Below, in pieces: positions 8,493-16,962 of a stretch of DNA of 57,085 nucleotides. Position numbers and translations under genes: made by a program. The stretch's first letter is position 1, and each line of letters begins with the position of its first letter. Origin of the DNA: Xanthomonas nasturtii (lineage in GTDB: Bacteria > Pseudomonadota > Gammaproteobacteria > Xanthomonadales > Xanthomonadaceae); the NCBI RefSeq assembly GCF_001660815.1, contig NZ_LYMI01000027.1:1-57085 (forward strand), read 5' to 3'. The notes beneath the pieces are model-generated. The model was not told the DNA's origin, searched no databases, and worked only from the letters and a program-made list of their open reading frames with translations.

Positions 8493-10508
8493 ATGCCCAC
8501 CATTCGTCCGCTTGCCCTCGCTCTTGGCTTCAGCCTGATCTCGCTGCTGTCCGCCCCCGACGCCGACGCCGCTCGCAAGAAGAAGGCCGCAGCGCCCAAG
8601 GCCCCGGCGGTCTCGGCGGCCTGCACCAATTTCTACGACTACGCCAACGCCAACTGGCTCAAGGCCAATCCGGTGCCGCAGGCCGGCGCCGTCACCGCGC
8701 TGGGCCAGTTGTCCGAGCGCGCCCTGCAGCAGCAGCGCGAATTGCTCGATGCATCGATGAAGGCCCCGCAGGGCAACGTGCAGAAGCTGCTTGGCGATTT
8801 CTGGGCCAGCGGCCTGGACGAAGCGGCGGTCGAAAAGGACGGCTCCAACCCGATCGCCCCTCTGCTTTCGCGCATCGACGCGATCAAGAAGGCCAAGGAC
8901 GTCCCCGCTTCCATCGCCGCATTGCATCAGGTCGGCATCCCGGTCGGCTTCAACTTTGGCCCGGACGTGGACCTGAAGGCGCTCGATCGCCACATCGGCT
9001 ACTTCATGCAGGGCGGCATGGGCCTGCCCGACCCGGCCTTCTACACCCGCACCGACGCCGACACCCAGGCGCTGATGGGCCGTTACCGCGCCTACGTCAA
9101 GCAGATCCTGGCGCTGACCGGCACCCCGGCCGACAAGCTCGAAGCCGATGCCGCCTCCGTGCTGCAGATCGAAACCGCACTGGCGCGTAGCGCACAGTCG
9201 GTGCAGGGCATCAACAACCCGTTCAACAACTACGCCCCGATCGCCACCAAGGAGCTGACCAAGCAGTACAAGAACCTGCGCCTGGCCGACTTCCTGGAGG
9301 CGCAGGGCGTCAAGGACGATCTGGTGTCGATGGCCGACCCGGCCATGTTCAAGCAGCTCGACAGCATGATCGTCAGCATCAAGCCGGAGCAGTGGAAGGC
9401 CTACCTGCGCTGGCGCGTGGGCGATGCCATGGCGCCCTACCTGTCCAAGAGCTTCCACGATGCCGAGTCCCAGTTCCGCGGCCGTCTGCTGCGTGGCGAC
9501 GCCTTGCCGCCGCAGCGTTGGCAGCAGGTGCTGGATGCGATCAACGTCGCTGCCGGCCCGATGCTCGGCCGCGAGTATGTGGCGCGTTACCTGAGCAGCG
9601 ACACCCGCCGCCAGGCCGAAGCCATCGCCGACCAGGTGCGCGACGCGCAGCTGGCCGCGCTGGAGCGCACCGGCTGGGGCAATGGCGAAGCGGTGGCCGA
9701 AGCCAAGGCCAAGCTGGCTGCGATGAAGATCGAAGTCGGCGCACCGCGTCGCGATCTGGACTACACCGTGCAGCCGATGGGCCGCGGCAGCTTCGGCGGC
9801 AACATGCTGATCGCCTCGACCTGGCGCCACCGCGAAGAAATGAAGCGCATCGGCAAGGGCAACGCCGACCGTCGCTGGGACGTGTTGCCGCAGCAGCCGG
9901 CGCTGGCTTACGACATCGCGCAGAACCGCCTGATCGTCACCGCTGCCGTGTTGCAGGCACCGGTGCTGAGCACCGGCAGCATCCCGGCGGCCCAGTACGG
10001 CGCCTACGGTGCGCTGGTCGCGCACGAGCTCACCCGCGCGATCGACGCCAAGGGTTCGCTGGTCGATGCCAAGGGCGAGCTGCGCAGCTGGTGGACGCCG
10101 GCAGAAAAGACCAGCTGGACGCTGCTCACCGGCAAGGTGGCCAATCAGTTCTCGACCTACCCGTACCCGGGCGTGCCCAACGCCAAGGTCAATGGCGCGC
10201 AGACCGCCGAAGAGAACCTGGCCGACCTGGCCGGCGTCGAACTGGCCTGGCAGGCCTTCAGCAAGGCGCAGCCGGCAGCGACCGAGGCCGACAAACAGGC
10301 GTTCTTCACTGCCTGGGCCGGCTTGTGGGCACAGCAGTTGTCGCCCAACGAAGCGGTGCAGCGCGCAAGCGCCGACATCCGCGCACCGGGCCAGTGGCGC
10401 ACCAACGGCCCGCTGTCGAACCTGCCGGAGTTCGGGGCAGCGTTCACCTGCAAGCCGGGCCAGCCAATGCAGCGTGTGGATGCGGACCAGATCAAGATCT
10501 GGCGCTGA
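8493..10508 (+). CDS. M13-family protein with a degenerate zinc site (third of three), probable pseudopeptidase
   Basis: 671 residues, collinear with the two upstream M13 peptidases but diverged. It has a Sec signal peptide without a lipobox (cleavage likely after ...DADA, residue 26), so it should be soluble in the periplasm or secreted. At the position of the HExxH motif the sequence reads HELTR (H511, E512, R515): the second zinc-binding His is Arg. The GENIADxGG motif is weakened to EENLADLAG (E574 and D578 retained), and NAYY reads LAYD. The fold-defining C-terminal Cys and Trp (FTCKPG...IW) remain. I infer loss of zinc peptidase activity with retention of the fold, giving a binding, regulatory or chaperone-like role. 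The reading frame is clean with coding-like composition, so it is not an obvious pseudogene. Confidence 0.88.
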   Translation: MPTIRPLALALGFSLISLLSAPDADAARKKKAAAPKAPAVSAACTNFYDYANANWLKANPVPQAGAVTALGQLSERALQQQRELLDASMKAPQGNVQKLLGDFWASGLDEAAVEKDGSNPIAPLLSRIDAIKKAKDVPASIAALHQVGIPVGFNFGPDVDLKALDRHIGYFMQGGMGLPDPAFYTRTDADTQALMGRYRAYVKQILALTGTPADKLEADAASVLQIETALARSAQSVQGINNPFNNYAPIATKELTKQYKNLRLADFLEAQGVKDDLVSMADPAMFKQLDSMIVSIKPEQWKAYLRWRVGDAMAPYLSKSFHDAESQFRGRLLRGDALPPQRWQQVLDAINVAAGPMLGREYVARYLSSDTRRQAEAIADQVRDAQLAALERTGWGNGEAVAEAKAKLAAMKIEVGAPRRDLDYTVQPMGRGSFGGNMLIASTWRHREEMKRIGKGNADRRWDVLPQQPALAYDIAQNRLIVTAAVLQAPVLSTGSIPAAQYGAYGALVAHELTRAIDAKGSLVDAKGELRSWWTPAEKTSWTLLTGKVANQFSTYPYPGVPNAKVNGAQTAEENLADLAGVELAWQAFSKAQPAATEADKQAFFTAWAGLWAQQLSPNEAVQRASADIRAPGQWRTNGPLSNLPEFGAAFTCKPGQPMQRVDADQIKIWR

Positions 10509-10560
10509 CTCAAGCGTCTGGTCATCCCTTGCAATCAACCCGTCACCACTGGCAACAAAA

Positions 10561-10590
10561 AAAGAGCGCGGATTCCGCGCTCTTTTTTTT
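10561..10590 (+). terminator. Rho-independent terminator of the third M13 gene
   Basis: An 8-bp GC-rich stem (GAGCGCGG / CCGCGCTC) with a short ATT loop is preceded by an A-run and followed by eight T residues, so it could terminate transcription from both strands. Confidence 0.9.
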
Positions 10591-10616
10591 ATGTCCACCG
10601 CCTTCCCCGATCACGC

Positions 10617-10679
10617 AGGAGCGGACCAGGCCGCGATGGACGTAACCGATAAAGCCCCATCGCGGCCAGGGCCGCTCCT
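10617..10679. repeat. Dispersed inverted repeat of the GGAGCGG...GGCCGCGATGG type
   Basis: The arms AGGAGCGG..GGCCGCGATGG and CCATCGCGGCC..CCGCTCCT face each other across a short AT-richer loop. A related copy is at 51917-52006. This is a recognisable Xanthomonas-type intergenic repeat, here between two convergent genes. Confidence 0.7.
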
Positions 10680-10711
10680 ACGACGCAGTGCAGCTCCGGT
10701 GAGTGGCCGAC

Positions 10712-11410
10712 TCAGCGCACCACGCGCAACGGCGGCTTGCGGCCCTTGCCACCGCCCTTGCGGCCACCGTTGCCGCCGAACGGCGACTGGCCGCGCCAGT
10801 AGCGGATCATCAACCAGCCGAACAGCATGCCGCCCAGATGCGCGAAGTGCGCCACGCCCGGCTGCCAGCCGGTTGCACCCAGGAACAATTCGATCGCGCC
10901 GAACACGATCACGAAGGTGCGCGCCTTCATCGGAATCGGTGGGAACAGCAGCATCACGCGCTGATTCGGGAACAACATGCCGTAGGCCAGCAGCAAGCCG
11001 AACACACCGCCCGACGCACCCACCACCGGCGCACCGCTTTGCGTGAACCAGGCCATCAGCAGCTGGCACACGCCGGCACCGGCCACACACACCAGATAGT
11101 ACGTGAGAAAGCGCTTCTGGCCCCAGGTCTGTTCCAACGGCGCGCCAAACATGAAAAGCGCCAGCATGTTGAAGAACAGGTGGTTGAAACCGCCATGCAG
11201 GAACGCATAGGTCAGCAACTGCCAGGGCATGAAACTGGCGCCCAGCGAAAACGCATCGAAGCCGTTGGAGATCGGCCACAGCATCAACGACGACAGTGCC
11301 GTGTCGGACGGCAGCACCCCGGCGCCCAGATCGCCCAAGGCCCACTGCAACAGGAACAAGCCGATATTGGCGATCAACAACGCTTTGGTGACGGGGGGCA
11401 GTTGGGGCAT
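10712..11410 (-). CDS. Rhomboid-family intramembrane serine protease
   Basis: 232 residues with about six transmembrane segments. The catalytic serine is in GASGG (S133) and the catalytic histidine in AHLGG (H191); the conserved HGGFNHLFFNM motif of the second helix is also present at about 72-82. Rhomboids cleave membrane-protein substrates within or near a transmembrane helix. The C-terminus is a short Gly/Lys/Arg-rich tail (GGNGGRKGGGKGRK), probably cytoplasmic. The ATG at 11410 is preceded by AAGGAGG at ideal spacing. It lies 40 bp downstream of the alkyltransferase-like gene on the same strand, so the two may share a transcript. Confidence 0.9.
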   Translation of the reverse strand: MPQLPPVTKALLIANIGLFLLQWALGDLGAGVLPSDTALSSLMLWPISNGFDAFSLGASFMPWQLLTYAFLHGGFNHLFFNMLALFMFGAPLEQTWGQKRFLTYYLVCVAGAGVCQLLMAWFTQSGAPVVGASGGVFGLLLAYGMLFPNQRVMLLFPPIPMKARTFVIVFGAIELFLGATGWQPGVAHFAHLGGMLFGWLMIRYWRGQSPFGGNGGRKGGGKGRKPPLRVVR

Positions 11411-11450
11411 GGCGGCCTCCTTCGGAATGCCCCCGATGATAACGGCAGGC

Positions 11451-11858
11451 TTATGAAGGCGCCCACACGGCCGCATCCAACCGCTGCGCAGCACTGGCCC
11501 GGCGCACACGCCCCCGCGCTACCTGCACGCCTTCGGCGCGTAACCGCTGACACTGCTCGCGATAGCCTGCCGAGCCTTCGGGCAGGGCGATCCGGCCGTC
11601 GCTGCGCAACACGCGGTGCCAGGGCAACTGTGGGTCGTCATTGCCGCTGAGCACGCGCGCCACCAGCCGCGCCCGTCCGGGAAGACCGGCACGCAGTGCG
11701 ACTTCGCCGTAGCCGGCCACCTGGCCAGAAGGAATTGCACGGATCACCGCAACAATGCGCAGTCGCGCCTGCTCGCTGGAAAGTGCTTCCGCCTTGAGAG
11801 CGGCACGCCCAGCGGGAGTGGCACATGGATGCGACGCTGGCAGGCGGGCTTTGGACAT
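11451..11858 (-). CDS. Alkyltransferase-like DNA-repair protein (ATL, MGMT fold with Trp for Cys)
   Basis: 135 residues with the DNA-binding domain of O6-methylguanine-DNA methyltransferase (SGQVAGYGEVA at about 44-54, then ARLVARVLSGN). The active-site PCHR motif reads PWHR, with W80 in place of the alkyl-accepting cysteine. In known ATL proteins this change abolishes alkyl transfer; the protein binds O6-alkylguanine and hands the lesion to nucleotide-excision repair. The ATG at 11858 is chosen because homology begins a few residues after it; the open frame further upstream is translated from a dispersed repeat. Rhomboid follows 40 bp downstream. Confidence 0.88.
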   Translation of the reverse strand: MSKARLPASHPCATPAGRAALKAEALSSEQARLRIVAVIRAIPSGQVAGYGEVALRAGLPGRARLVARVLSGNDDPQLPWHRVLRSDGRIALPEGSAGYREQCQRLRAEGVQVARGRVRRASAAQRLDAAVWAPS

Positions 11859-12274
11859 CGCGCAAGCATGCCAGCTAATGGGCACGCCATTGCGCACCAC
11901 CCTCCCACGCGAAGACAAGCGAAAAGCCCCTCTCCCCTCGGGAGAGGGGTTGGAGTGAGGGTACGGGGCAAAGCCACACACAGAAATCGATCAGCGCGGT
12001 CAGTCGTCACTCGACGCCAAGTGACGCGACAGCCAATGTTGGACATCACAGCGAGCTGGATCGATACGTCGCTTGTACCGACCCTCACCCCAACCCCTCT
12101 CCCGCAGGGAGAGAGGCTTCGATCGTTCTCCAATCTGGAGAAGGCGGCGCACGGCGCCGGGTGAGGCTACGACGGCAGTGAACTTCGCAACCTGCCCTTG
12201 ATCGAAGCTTAGGCACCACCAGCTTGCAATCACCCAACAATCCGCAACGGCGACGCTACTCCGCAACCCGACCC
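11859..12274. other. Intergenic region with an inverted pair of dispersed repeats
   Basis: 416 bp between gor and the ATL gene, both on the minus strand. It contains two copies of the CCCTCACCCCAACCCCTCTCCC-type repeat in opposite orientation (11925-11969 and 12081-12118). No gene is supported; longer open frames here read through the repeats. Confidence 0.65.
11925..12118. repeat. Inverted pair of REP-like dispersed repeats
   Basis: Copy one (11925-11969) reads AGCCCCTCTCCCC...GGGAGAGGGG...GTGAGGGT; copy two (12081-12118) is the reverse complement, ACCCTCACCCCAACCCCTCTCCC. Each forms its own CCTCTCCC/GGGAGAGG hairpin, and the two could also pair with each other, as in bacterial interspersed mosaic elements. 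Other copies are at 18545 and 56179-56429. Confidence 0.8.
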
Positions 12275-13645
12275 TCAATGCATCAACACGATCTCTTCGG
12301 ACGAGGTGGGGTGAATCGCCACGGTCTCGTCGAAGTCGTGTTTGGTCGCGCCCATCTTCACCGCCACCGCAAAACCTTGCAGCATTTCCTCGGCGCTCTC
12401 GCCCAGCAGATGCACGCCGACCACGCGTTCCTCTTCGCCTACGCACACCAGCTTGAATAGGCTGCGCTGCGGCGCGTCGGCCAGTGCGTGCAGCATCGGG
12501 CGAAAATTGCTGCGATACACGCGCACCGCGCCGTTGTAACGTGCGCGCGCCTGTTCTTCGGTCAGCCCGACCTGGCCAAGCGGCGGATGCGAAAACACCA
12601 CGCTGGGGACGCCGTCGTAGTCCATGCGCGCATCGGGCTGGTTGCCGAACAGCCGGTCCATCAGCTTGCGCCCGGCCGCAATCGCCACCGGCGTCAGCCC
12701 GACCTTGCCGCCCACATCGCCGATCGCATGAATATTCGGCACGTTGGTGGTCTGGCCGTCGTCCACCACCACCTCACCCTTGTCGCCAAGCGCAACACCC
12801 ACCGTCTCCAGGCCCAGACCGGCGGTATTGGCGCGGCGTCCCACCGCCAGGAACACCTTGTCGAAGACGTCGTTGCCCTGCTCGCCCGGATGTTTCGGAT
12901 GACCATGCACGCGCAGGGCACCATGCGCATCGCGCTCCAGCGCCGTGGTGGTGAAACCGAAATGCAGCCGCACCCCCAGATGCCGCAGGTTGTCGGCCAG
13001 CTGCAGCGTGAGCTCGGCATCGAAGCGCTCCAGCAAACGCTCGCCCTGCACGAACAGATGGACGCGGCTACCCAAGGCCTGCAACAGCCCGGCGATTTCT
13101 ACCGCGATATAGCCGCCGCCGATAATCGCAACCTGCGCAGGCGCATGACAGAGATTGAAGAAATCGTCGGAGACTTCACCATGTTCGGCGCCATCCACAT
13201 CCGGGCGCAGCGGGTACGCACCGGTGGCGATCACGATGTGCTCGGCGGTCACCGGCACGCCGTCGCCACCCATGATGGTGTGACGGTCCTGCAACACGCC
13301 GCGCTGCGGGATCAGCACCACCCCGTCTTCATTGAGACGGCGCCGATAACTGGCGTGGATGTTGGCGATGTATCCCTGCCGATGCGTGACCAGTTCCTGC
13401 CAGGCCAGCGTCGGGCGCGGCACATCGAATCCCAGTGCACCTGCCAACTCGATCTTGCCGGCCAGATCGGCCGCCAGCCACATCGCCTTCTTCGGCACGC
13501 AGCCCAGATTGACGCAGGTGCCGCCCAATTCGTTGGGCTCCATGATCGCCACCCGCGCGCCATGTTTTGCCGCGCGAAATCCGGCGGCCAGGCCGCCGGA
13601 GCCGCCGCCCAGAATCACCACGTCGTAGTCGTAACGCGCACTCAT
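12275..13645 (-). CDS. gor: Glutathione-disulfide reductase
   Basis: 456 residues, the usual length for this flavoenzyme. FAD-binding GGGSGG is at 13-18 and the redox-active disulfide in GTCVNLGCVPKK is C44/C49; an NAD(P)-binding GGGYIAVE motif sits mid-protein, and the catalytic HPTSSEE lies near the C-terminus. The enzyme reduces GSSG to GSH with NADPH in the cytoplasm. A long open frame continues upstream, but ATG 13645 is the true start because FAD-domain homology begins there and it overlaps the stop of the upstream FAD oxidoreductase as ATGA, which implies translational coupling. Confidence 0.95.
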   Translation of the reverse strand: MSARYDYDVVILGGGSGGLAAGFRAAKHGARVAIMEPNELGGTCVNLGCVPKKAMWLAADLAGKIELAGALGFDVPRPTLAWQELVTHRQGYIANIHASYRRRLNEDGVVLIPQRGVLQDRHTIMGGDGVPVTAEHIVIATGAYPLRPDVDGAEHGEVSDDFFNLCHAPAQVAIIGGGYIAVEIAGLLQALGSRVHLFVQGERLLERFDAELTLQLADNLRHLGVRLHFGFTTTALERDAHGALRVHGHPKHPGEQGNDVFDKVFLAVGRRANTAGLGLETVGVALGDKGEVVVDDGQTTNVPNIHAIGDVGGKVGLTPVAIAAGRKLMDRLFGNQPDARMDYDGVPSVVFSHPPLGQVGLTEEQARARYNGAVRVYRSNFRPMLHALADAPQRSLFKLVCVGEEERVVGVHLLGESAEEMLQGFAVAVKMGATKHDFDETVAIHPTSSEEIVLMH

Positions 13646-14892
13646 GCGAAACGCTCCGCCCGGTAAGGATGCGGGTCCAGCGCAGGTGCGCGGCCCGTGA
13701 TCAGGTCGGCCATCAATTGTCCGCTTGCTGTGCTCATGCTGATGCCGAGCATGCCATGCCCGGCCGCGAGCCAGACGTGAGGATGCCCAGGCACTGCACC
13801 CAACACCGGCACGTCGTCCCAGGTCATCGGCCGCCATCCGTACCAGCGTTCGATCACCGCAGGGCCGCGCGGCGCATGCAGGTAGTCGGCCGCTGCACGT
13901 TCCAGTGCGGCCAGGCGCGTGGCGTTGAGCTGCGTATCGCGCCCGGAAAATTCCATCGTGCTGCCGATCCGCAGGCGATCGCGCCACGGCACCACGAACA
14001 CCCAGCGATCCTTCAGTACCACCGGGCGGCGCGGCATCAGCGCCGGCGCACTGTAGGTGATCGAATAGCCTTTGCCAGCCTGCACCGGCAAGCGCAGACC
14101 GAGTTGCCCCGCCAGTATTGGCGACCATGGCCCGGTTGCGATGACCACCTCGCGCGCAGCGTGCTTGCCATGCTCGGTCTGCACGCAGCTGCCAACGCCA
14201 TCGGGCACGATTGCCTGCACACGGCAGTGCGCATCGATCACCACACCGCGCGCGCGCAGCACCCTCGCCAGCTCGGCGGTGTAACGCTCCGGGCGCAGAT
14301 GCGCATCGCCGGGGAAGTGGATCGCGCCGGCAATGCCATCGCGAAATGCGGGGTCCTGGCGCACATAGTCCGCACCATCGATCAGCTCGGCCTGGATGCC
14401 CCATTGCGACAACAGCGCACATTCGTCGCGGTACTGCGCAAAGCGGCGCGCATCGCCGAACACGTAATCCAGCCCGTCGGTGCGAAACTCGCAGTCCAGC
14501 GCATACCGCGCAACCCAGTCATCGAAGCGCTGCCGCGCATCGTGCAACAACGCCGCGCGCGCCTGCGCACTGGATTGCCAATCGCGTGCATTGCAACGCC
14601 GTGCGAAGCGCAGCAGCCAGTGCCATAACCCGGGGTCCAGACGTGGCGGGATATACAACGGCGCATCCGGGGTGAGCATCCATTTCATTGCCTGCGCAAT
14701 CATGCCGGGCGCCGCCAGCGGCGGTGCATGGCTCGGCGTGATGGTGCCGCAGTTGCCGTACGAGGTTGCCGCACCGGGCGCACCGGCATCGAGCACACGT
14801 ACCTGCCGGCCCGCCTCGACAAGGGCCAGTGCGGTGGCCAGGCCAATCGCGCCCGCACCGATCACCACCACATCATCGCGGGCACCACGCAT
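13642..14892 (-). CDS. FAD-dependent oxidoreductase, D-amino-acid dehydrogenase (DadA/DAO) family
   Basis: 416 residues. The N-terminal Rossmann motif VVVIGAGAIGLATALALVE binds FAD; SYGNCGTITPSHAPPLAAPG at about 44-63 resembles the DadA family, and the C-terminal GWRPMTWDDVPVLG and AAGHGMLGISMS segments are typical of DAO-superfamily flavoproteins. It probably oxidises a D-amino acid or a cyclic imino acid and passes electrons to the membrane; the exact substrate is not deducible. Its stop overlaps the gor start codon (ATGA), and the DUF418 gene lies 7 bp upstream of its start, so the three are likely one operon. Confidence 0.85.
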   Translation of the reverse strand: MRGARDDVVVIGAGAIGLATALALVEAGRQVRVLDAGAPGAATSYGNCGTITPSHAPPLAAPGMIAQAMKWMLTPDAPLYIPPRLDPGLWHWLLRFARRCNARDWQSSAQARAALLHDARQRFDDWVARYALDCEFRTDGLDYVFGDARRFAQYRDECALLSQWGIQAELIDGADYVRQDPAFRDGIAGAIHFPGDAHLRPERYTAELARVLRARGVVIDAHCRVQAIVPDGVGSCVQTEHGKHAAREVVIATGPWSPILAGQLGLRLPVQAGKGYSITYSAPALMPRRPVVLKDRWVFVVPWRDRLRIGSTMEFSGRDTQLNATRLAALERAAADYLHAPRGPAVIERWYGWRPMTWDDVPVLGAVPGHPHVWLAAGHGMLGISMSTASGQLMADLITGRAPALDPHPYRAERFA

Positions 14893-14899
14893 GCTGGCG

Positions 14900-16144
14900 C
14901 TACCCCGTGCGTGCCGTGCCGCGCCACATCGGCGGCAGCTGCAGGTAGGTCAGGCTGCGCCACAACCATTCCATCGGCCCGAAGCGGAACCAGCGCAGCC
15001 AGCAATGGCTCAGCAGTATCTGCAGCACGAACAACGCCAGCGCCAACGGCAATTGCCACACACGCGGCAGCTGTTCGAAATAGCCCAGCCCGTAGCCGGA
15101 GAAGATCGCGGTGCACACCAGCGATTGCAGCAGGTAGTTGCTCAACGCCATCCGCCCCGCCGGCGCCAGCCACGCCAGACGCGGTGCCAGGCGCACCACC
15201 CACGCGGCATAGCCCAGGCTCATCAACGGCCCGGCAATCAGCGACAGTGCGAACGCGCCGGACAGGCGCAGGTCCAGCCGCGCCGGATCGATCCACGGCT
15301 CCAATGCATAACTTGCCAGCATCACCCCCAGCCCGAGCGGCAACAGGCCATAGCGCAGCGTTGCAAACAGGCGCGGGAAGCGCTCGGGCGCGGCGATCGC
15401 GCCGCTGCGTACGAACCAGCTGCCGAGCAGGAACATGCCGAGCATGGCCGGGCCGTTGATGCTCAGGCCGGTCATCGCCTCCTGAAAGTCGTGCCAGCGC
15501 TGCAGCGTCGCTTGCAGATAGGTGCCGCTTCCGAATGCGACGCGCTGCGCTTGCACAGTCGCCAGCGCCTGCTGCGAAGCGTCGGCCATGGCGGCCTTCC
15601 ACTGCAGCGCGGCCGCTGGATCGGCCTGCGCAATCTCGCCTGCCACGCCATACAACAGGATCAGCCCAGGGGCGCACAGGTATACCAATGCAGCCAACCA
15701 CGGCAACGTCACTGTCGGCACGCTGCGCGCGCTCAGCAGCAGTAATGCCAGTAGCGCATAGGTCACCAGAATATCGCCGGACCACACCAGCAATGCGTGG
15801 GCGAGGCCGATCGCCAGCAGCCCAAGGGTGCGACGCAGATACTGGCCGAAAAACGCGCACCCAGCCTGCGCTGCGCGCTGCGCCATCATCGCAAAACCCA
15901 TCCCGAACAACAGCGAAAACAGCGTATAGAACTTGCCTTGCACGAAGACGTAGACCAGCGCATCGGCAAGCCGGTCGGCACCATGCCAGTGCGGCTCGAC
16001 GCCGGTCATGGCCAGATCGAGCGGCCCGACGAAGGCTTCCATGTTCATCAACAGGATGCCCAGCAGCGCAAAACCGCGCAGGACGTCCAGCACGACGATG
16101 CGCTCGGCCGCAGCAATGGGGAACAGCACGTCGCGGGATGTCAT
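14900..16144 (-). CDS. DUF418-domain polytopic membrane protein (YeiB-like)
   Basis: 414 residues with about ten hydrophobic segments. The N-terminus has the family hallmark RIVVLDVLRGFALLGILLMNM, and the C-terminal third (LAPAGRMALSNYLLQS...) matches the DUF418 domain. Members are inner-membrane proteins of unknown, possibly transporter or acyltransferase-like, function. I start at ATG 16144 because the family motif follows within 20 residues; the frame stays open 15 codons further up. It is the first gene of a probable operon with the FAD oxidoreductase and gor. Confidence 0.85.
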   Translation of the reverse strand: MTSRDVLFPIAAAERIVVLDVLRGFALLGILLMNMEAFVGPLDLAMTGVEPHWHGADRLADALVYVFVQGKFYTLFSLLFGMGFAMMAQRAAQAGCAFFGQYLRRTLGLLAIGLAHALLVWSGDILVTYALLALLLLSARSVPTVTLPWLAALVYLCAPGLILLYGVAGEIAQADPAAALQWKAAMADASQQALATVQAQRVAFGSGTYLQATLQRWHDFQEAMTGLSINGPAMLGMFLLGSWFVRSGAIAAPERFPRLFATLRYGLLPLGLGVMLASYALEPWIDPARLDLRLSGAFALSLIAGPLMSLGYAAWVVRLAPRLAWLAPAGRMALSNYLLQSLVCTAIFSGYGLGYFEQLPRVWQLPLALALFVLQILLSHCWLRWFRFGPMEWLWRSLTYLQLPPMWRGTARTG

Positions 16145-16373
16145 CACGGCTCGGCAATCAAGTGCGGCGGCGCGCGCCGCAGAATGCAAACGGCCCGCCG
16201 ATGAGGCAGGCCGTCAGGAATCGCAATCACGCAAGATGGGTGGCGAGCTGGAGCGACAGACAGGAATCCACCACCGGCGCATGCCACATCGCCGTGCCCG
16301 TGTAACGGCAGGCACCGATTGCGCACGCGCGCCATGTCGATCTACTGCTGCGCCACCGCGTTCCTGCACGACC

Positions 16374-16853
16374 TCAGTGGTGATGACCGCCGTCGCCATG
16401 CACATGGCCGTGGTCGCGCTCTTCCGCGGTGGCTTCGCGCACGTCGATGATTTCCACGTCGAAATGCAGATCCTTGCCGGCCATCGGGTGATTGAGGTCC
16501 ACATCGACCACGCTCATGCCGACCTTCTGCACCGTCACTGCGCGCGGGCCGAAATTGGTCTGCAACACGACCTGGGTGCCCGGCACCAGCTTGGTGGCGC
16601 CGAAATGCTTCTTGGGCACGCGCTGGCTCAGGCCTTCGCGGTATTCGCCGTAGGCTTCGGTGGCATTGACGTCCACGCCGAAGCTCTCGCCGGCTTCCTT
16701 GTCCATCATGGCCGCTTCCAGGCCCGGGATGATGTTGCCGTGGCCGATCATGATCGCCAACGGGTCACGCTCCTTGGAGCTCTCGATCGGCTCCTGGCCG
16801 ATCTCCGAAACGGTGTAGTGGAAGCGGACGACGCTGTCTTTTTCGATCTTCAT
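16374..16853 (-). CDS. slyD: FKBP-type peptidyl-prolyl isomerase SlyD-like
   Basis: 159 residues. The FKBP domain opens VVRFHYTVSE and carries the split arrangement of SlyD, with an inserted flap (about 70-120) between FKBP halves and the closing LNHPMAGKDLHFDVEI motif. The tail is His-rich (DHGHVHGDGGHHH), as in SlyD proteins that bind nickel and other metals. It should act as a cytoplasmic folding catalyst and metal-binding chaperone. ATG 16853 is chosen because FKBP homology starts at once. It is divergent from the NlpC/P60 gene, with 109 bp between the start codons. Confidence 0.92.
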   Translation of the reverse strand: MKIEKDSVVRFHYTVSEIGQEPIESSKERDPLAIMIGHGNIIPGLEAAMMDKEAGESFGVDVNATEAYGEYREGLSQRVPKKHFGATKLVPGTQVVLQTNFGPRAVTVQKVGMSVVDVDLNHPMAGKDLHFDVEIIDVREATAEERDHGHVHGDGGHHH

Positions 16854-16962
16854 GCCTGGCTCTGAATGGGCTGCCCGGTGGCAGACGGTGGAGGACGGCT
16901 TGTCGGCCGCCGGGTGCGCCGCCATCATGGCGACCTTTCGAACCGCCCATTATCCCGGCTCC

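Noticed and set aside
8469..10598. 709-codon open frame antisense to the third M13 gene
   Set aside because: High-GC mirror frame; its composition is low-complexity His/Arg/Gly/Ala, with no domain, and the plus-strand protein has clear homology and a signal peptide.
13646..14422. Upstream extension of gor through the FAD oxidoreductase
   Set aside because: It is a shadow of the FAD oxidoreductase in another frame; ATG 13645 begins at the FAD domain and overlaps the upstream stop codon as ATGA.
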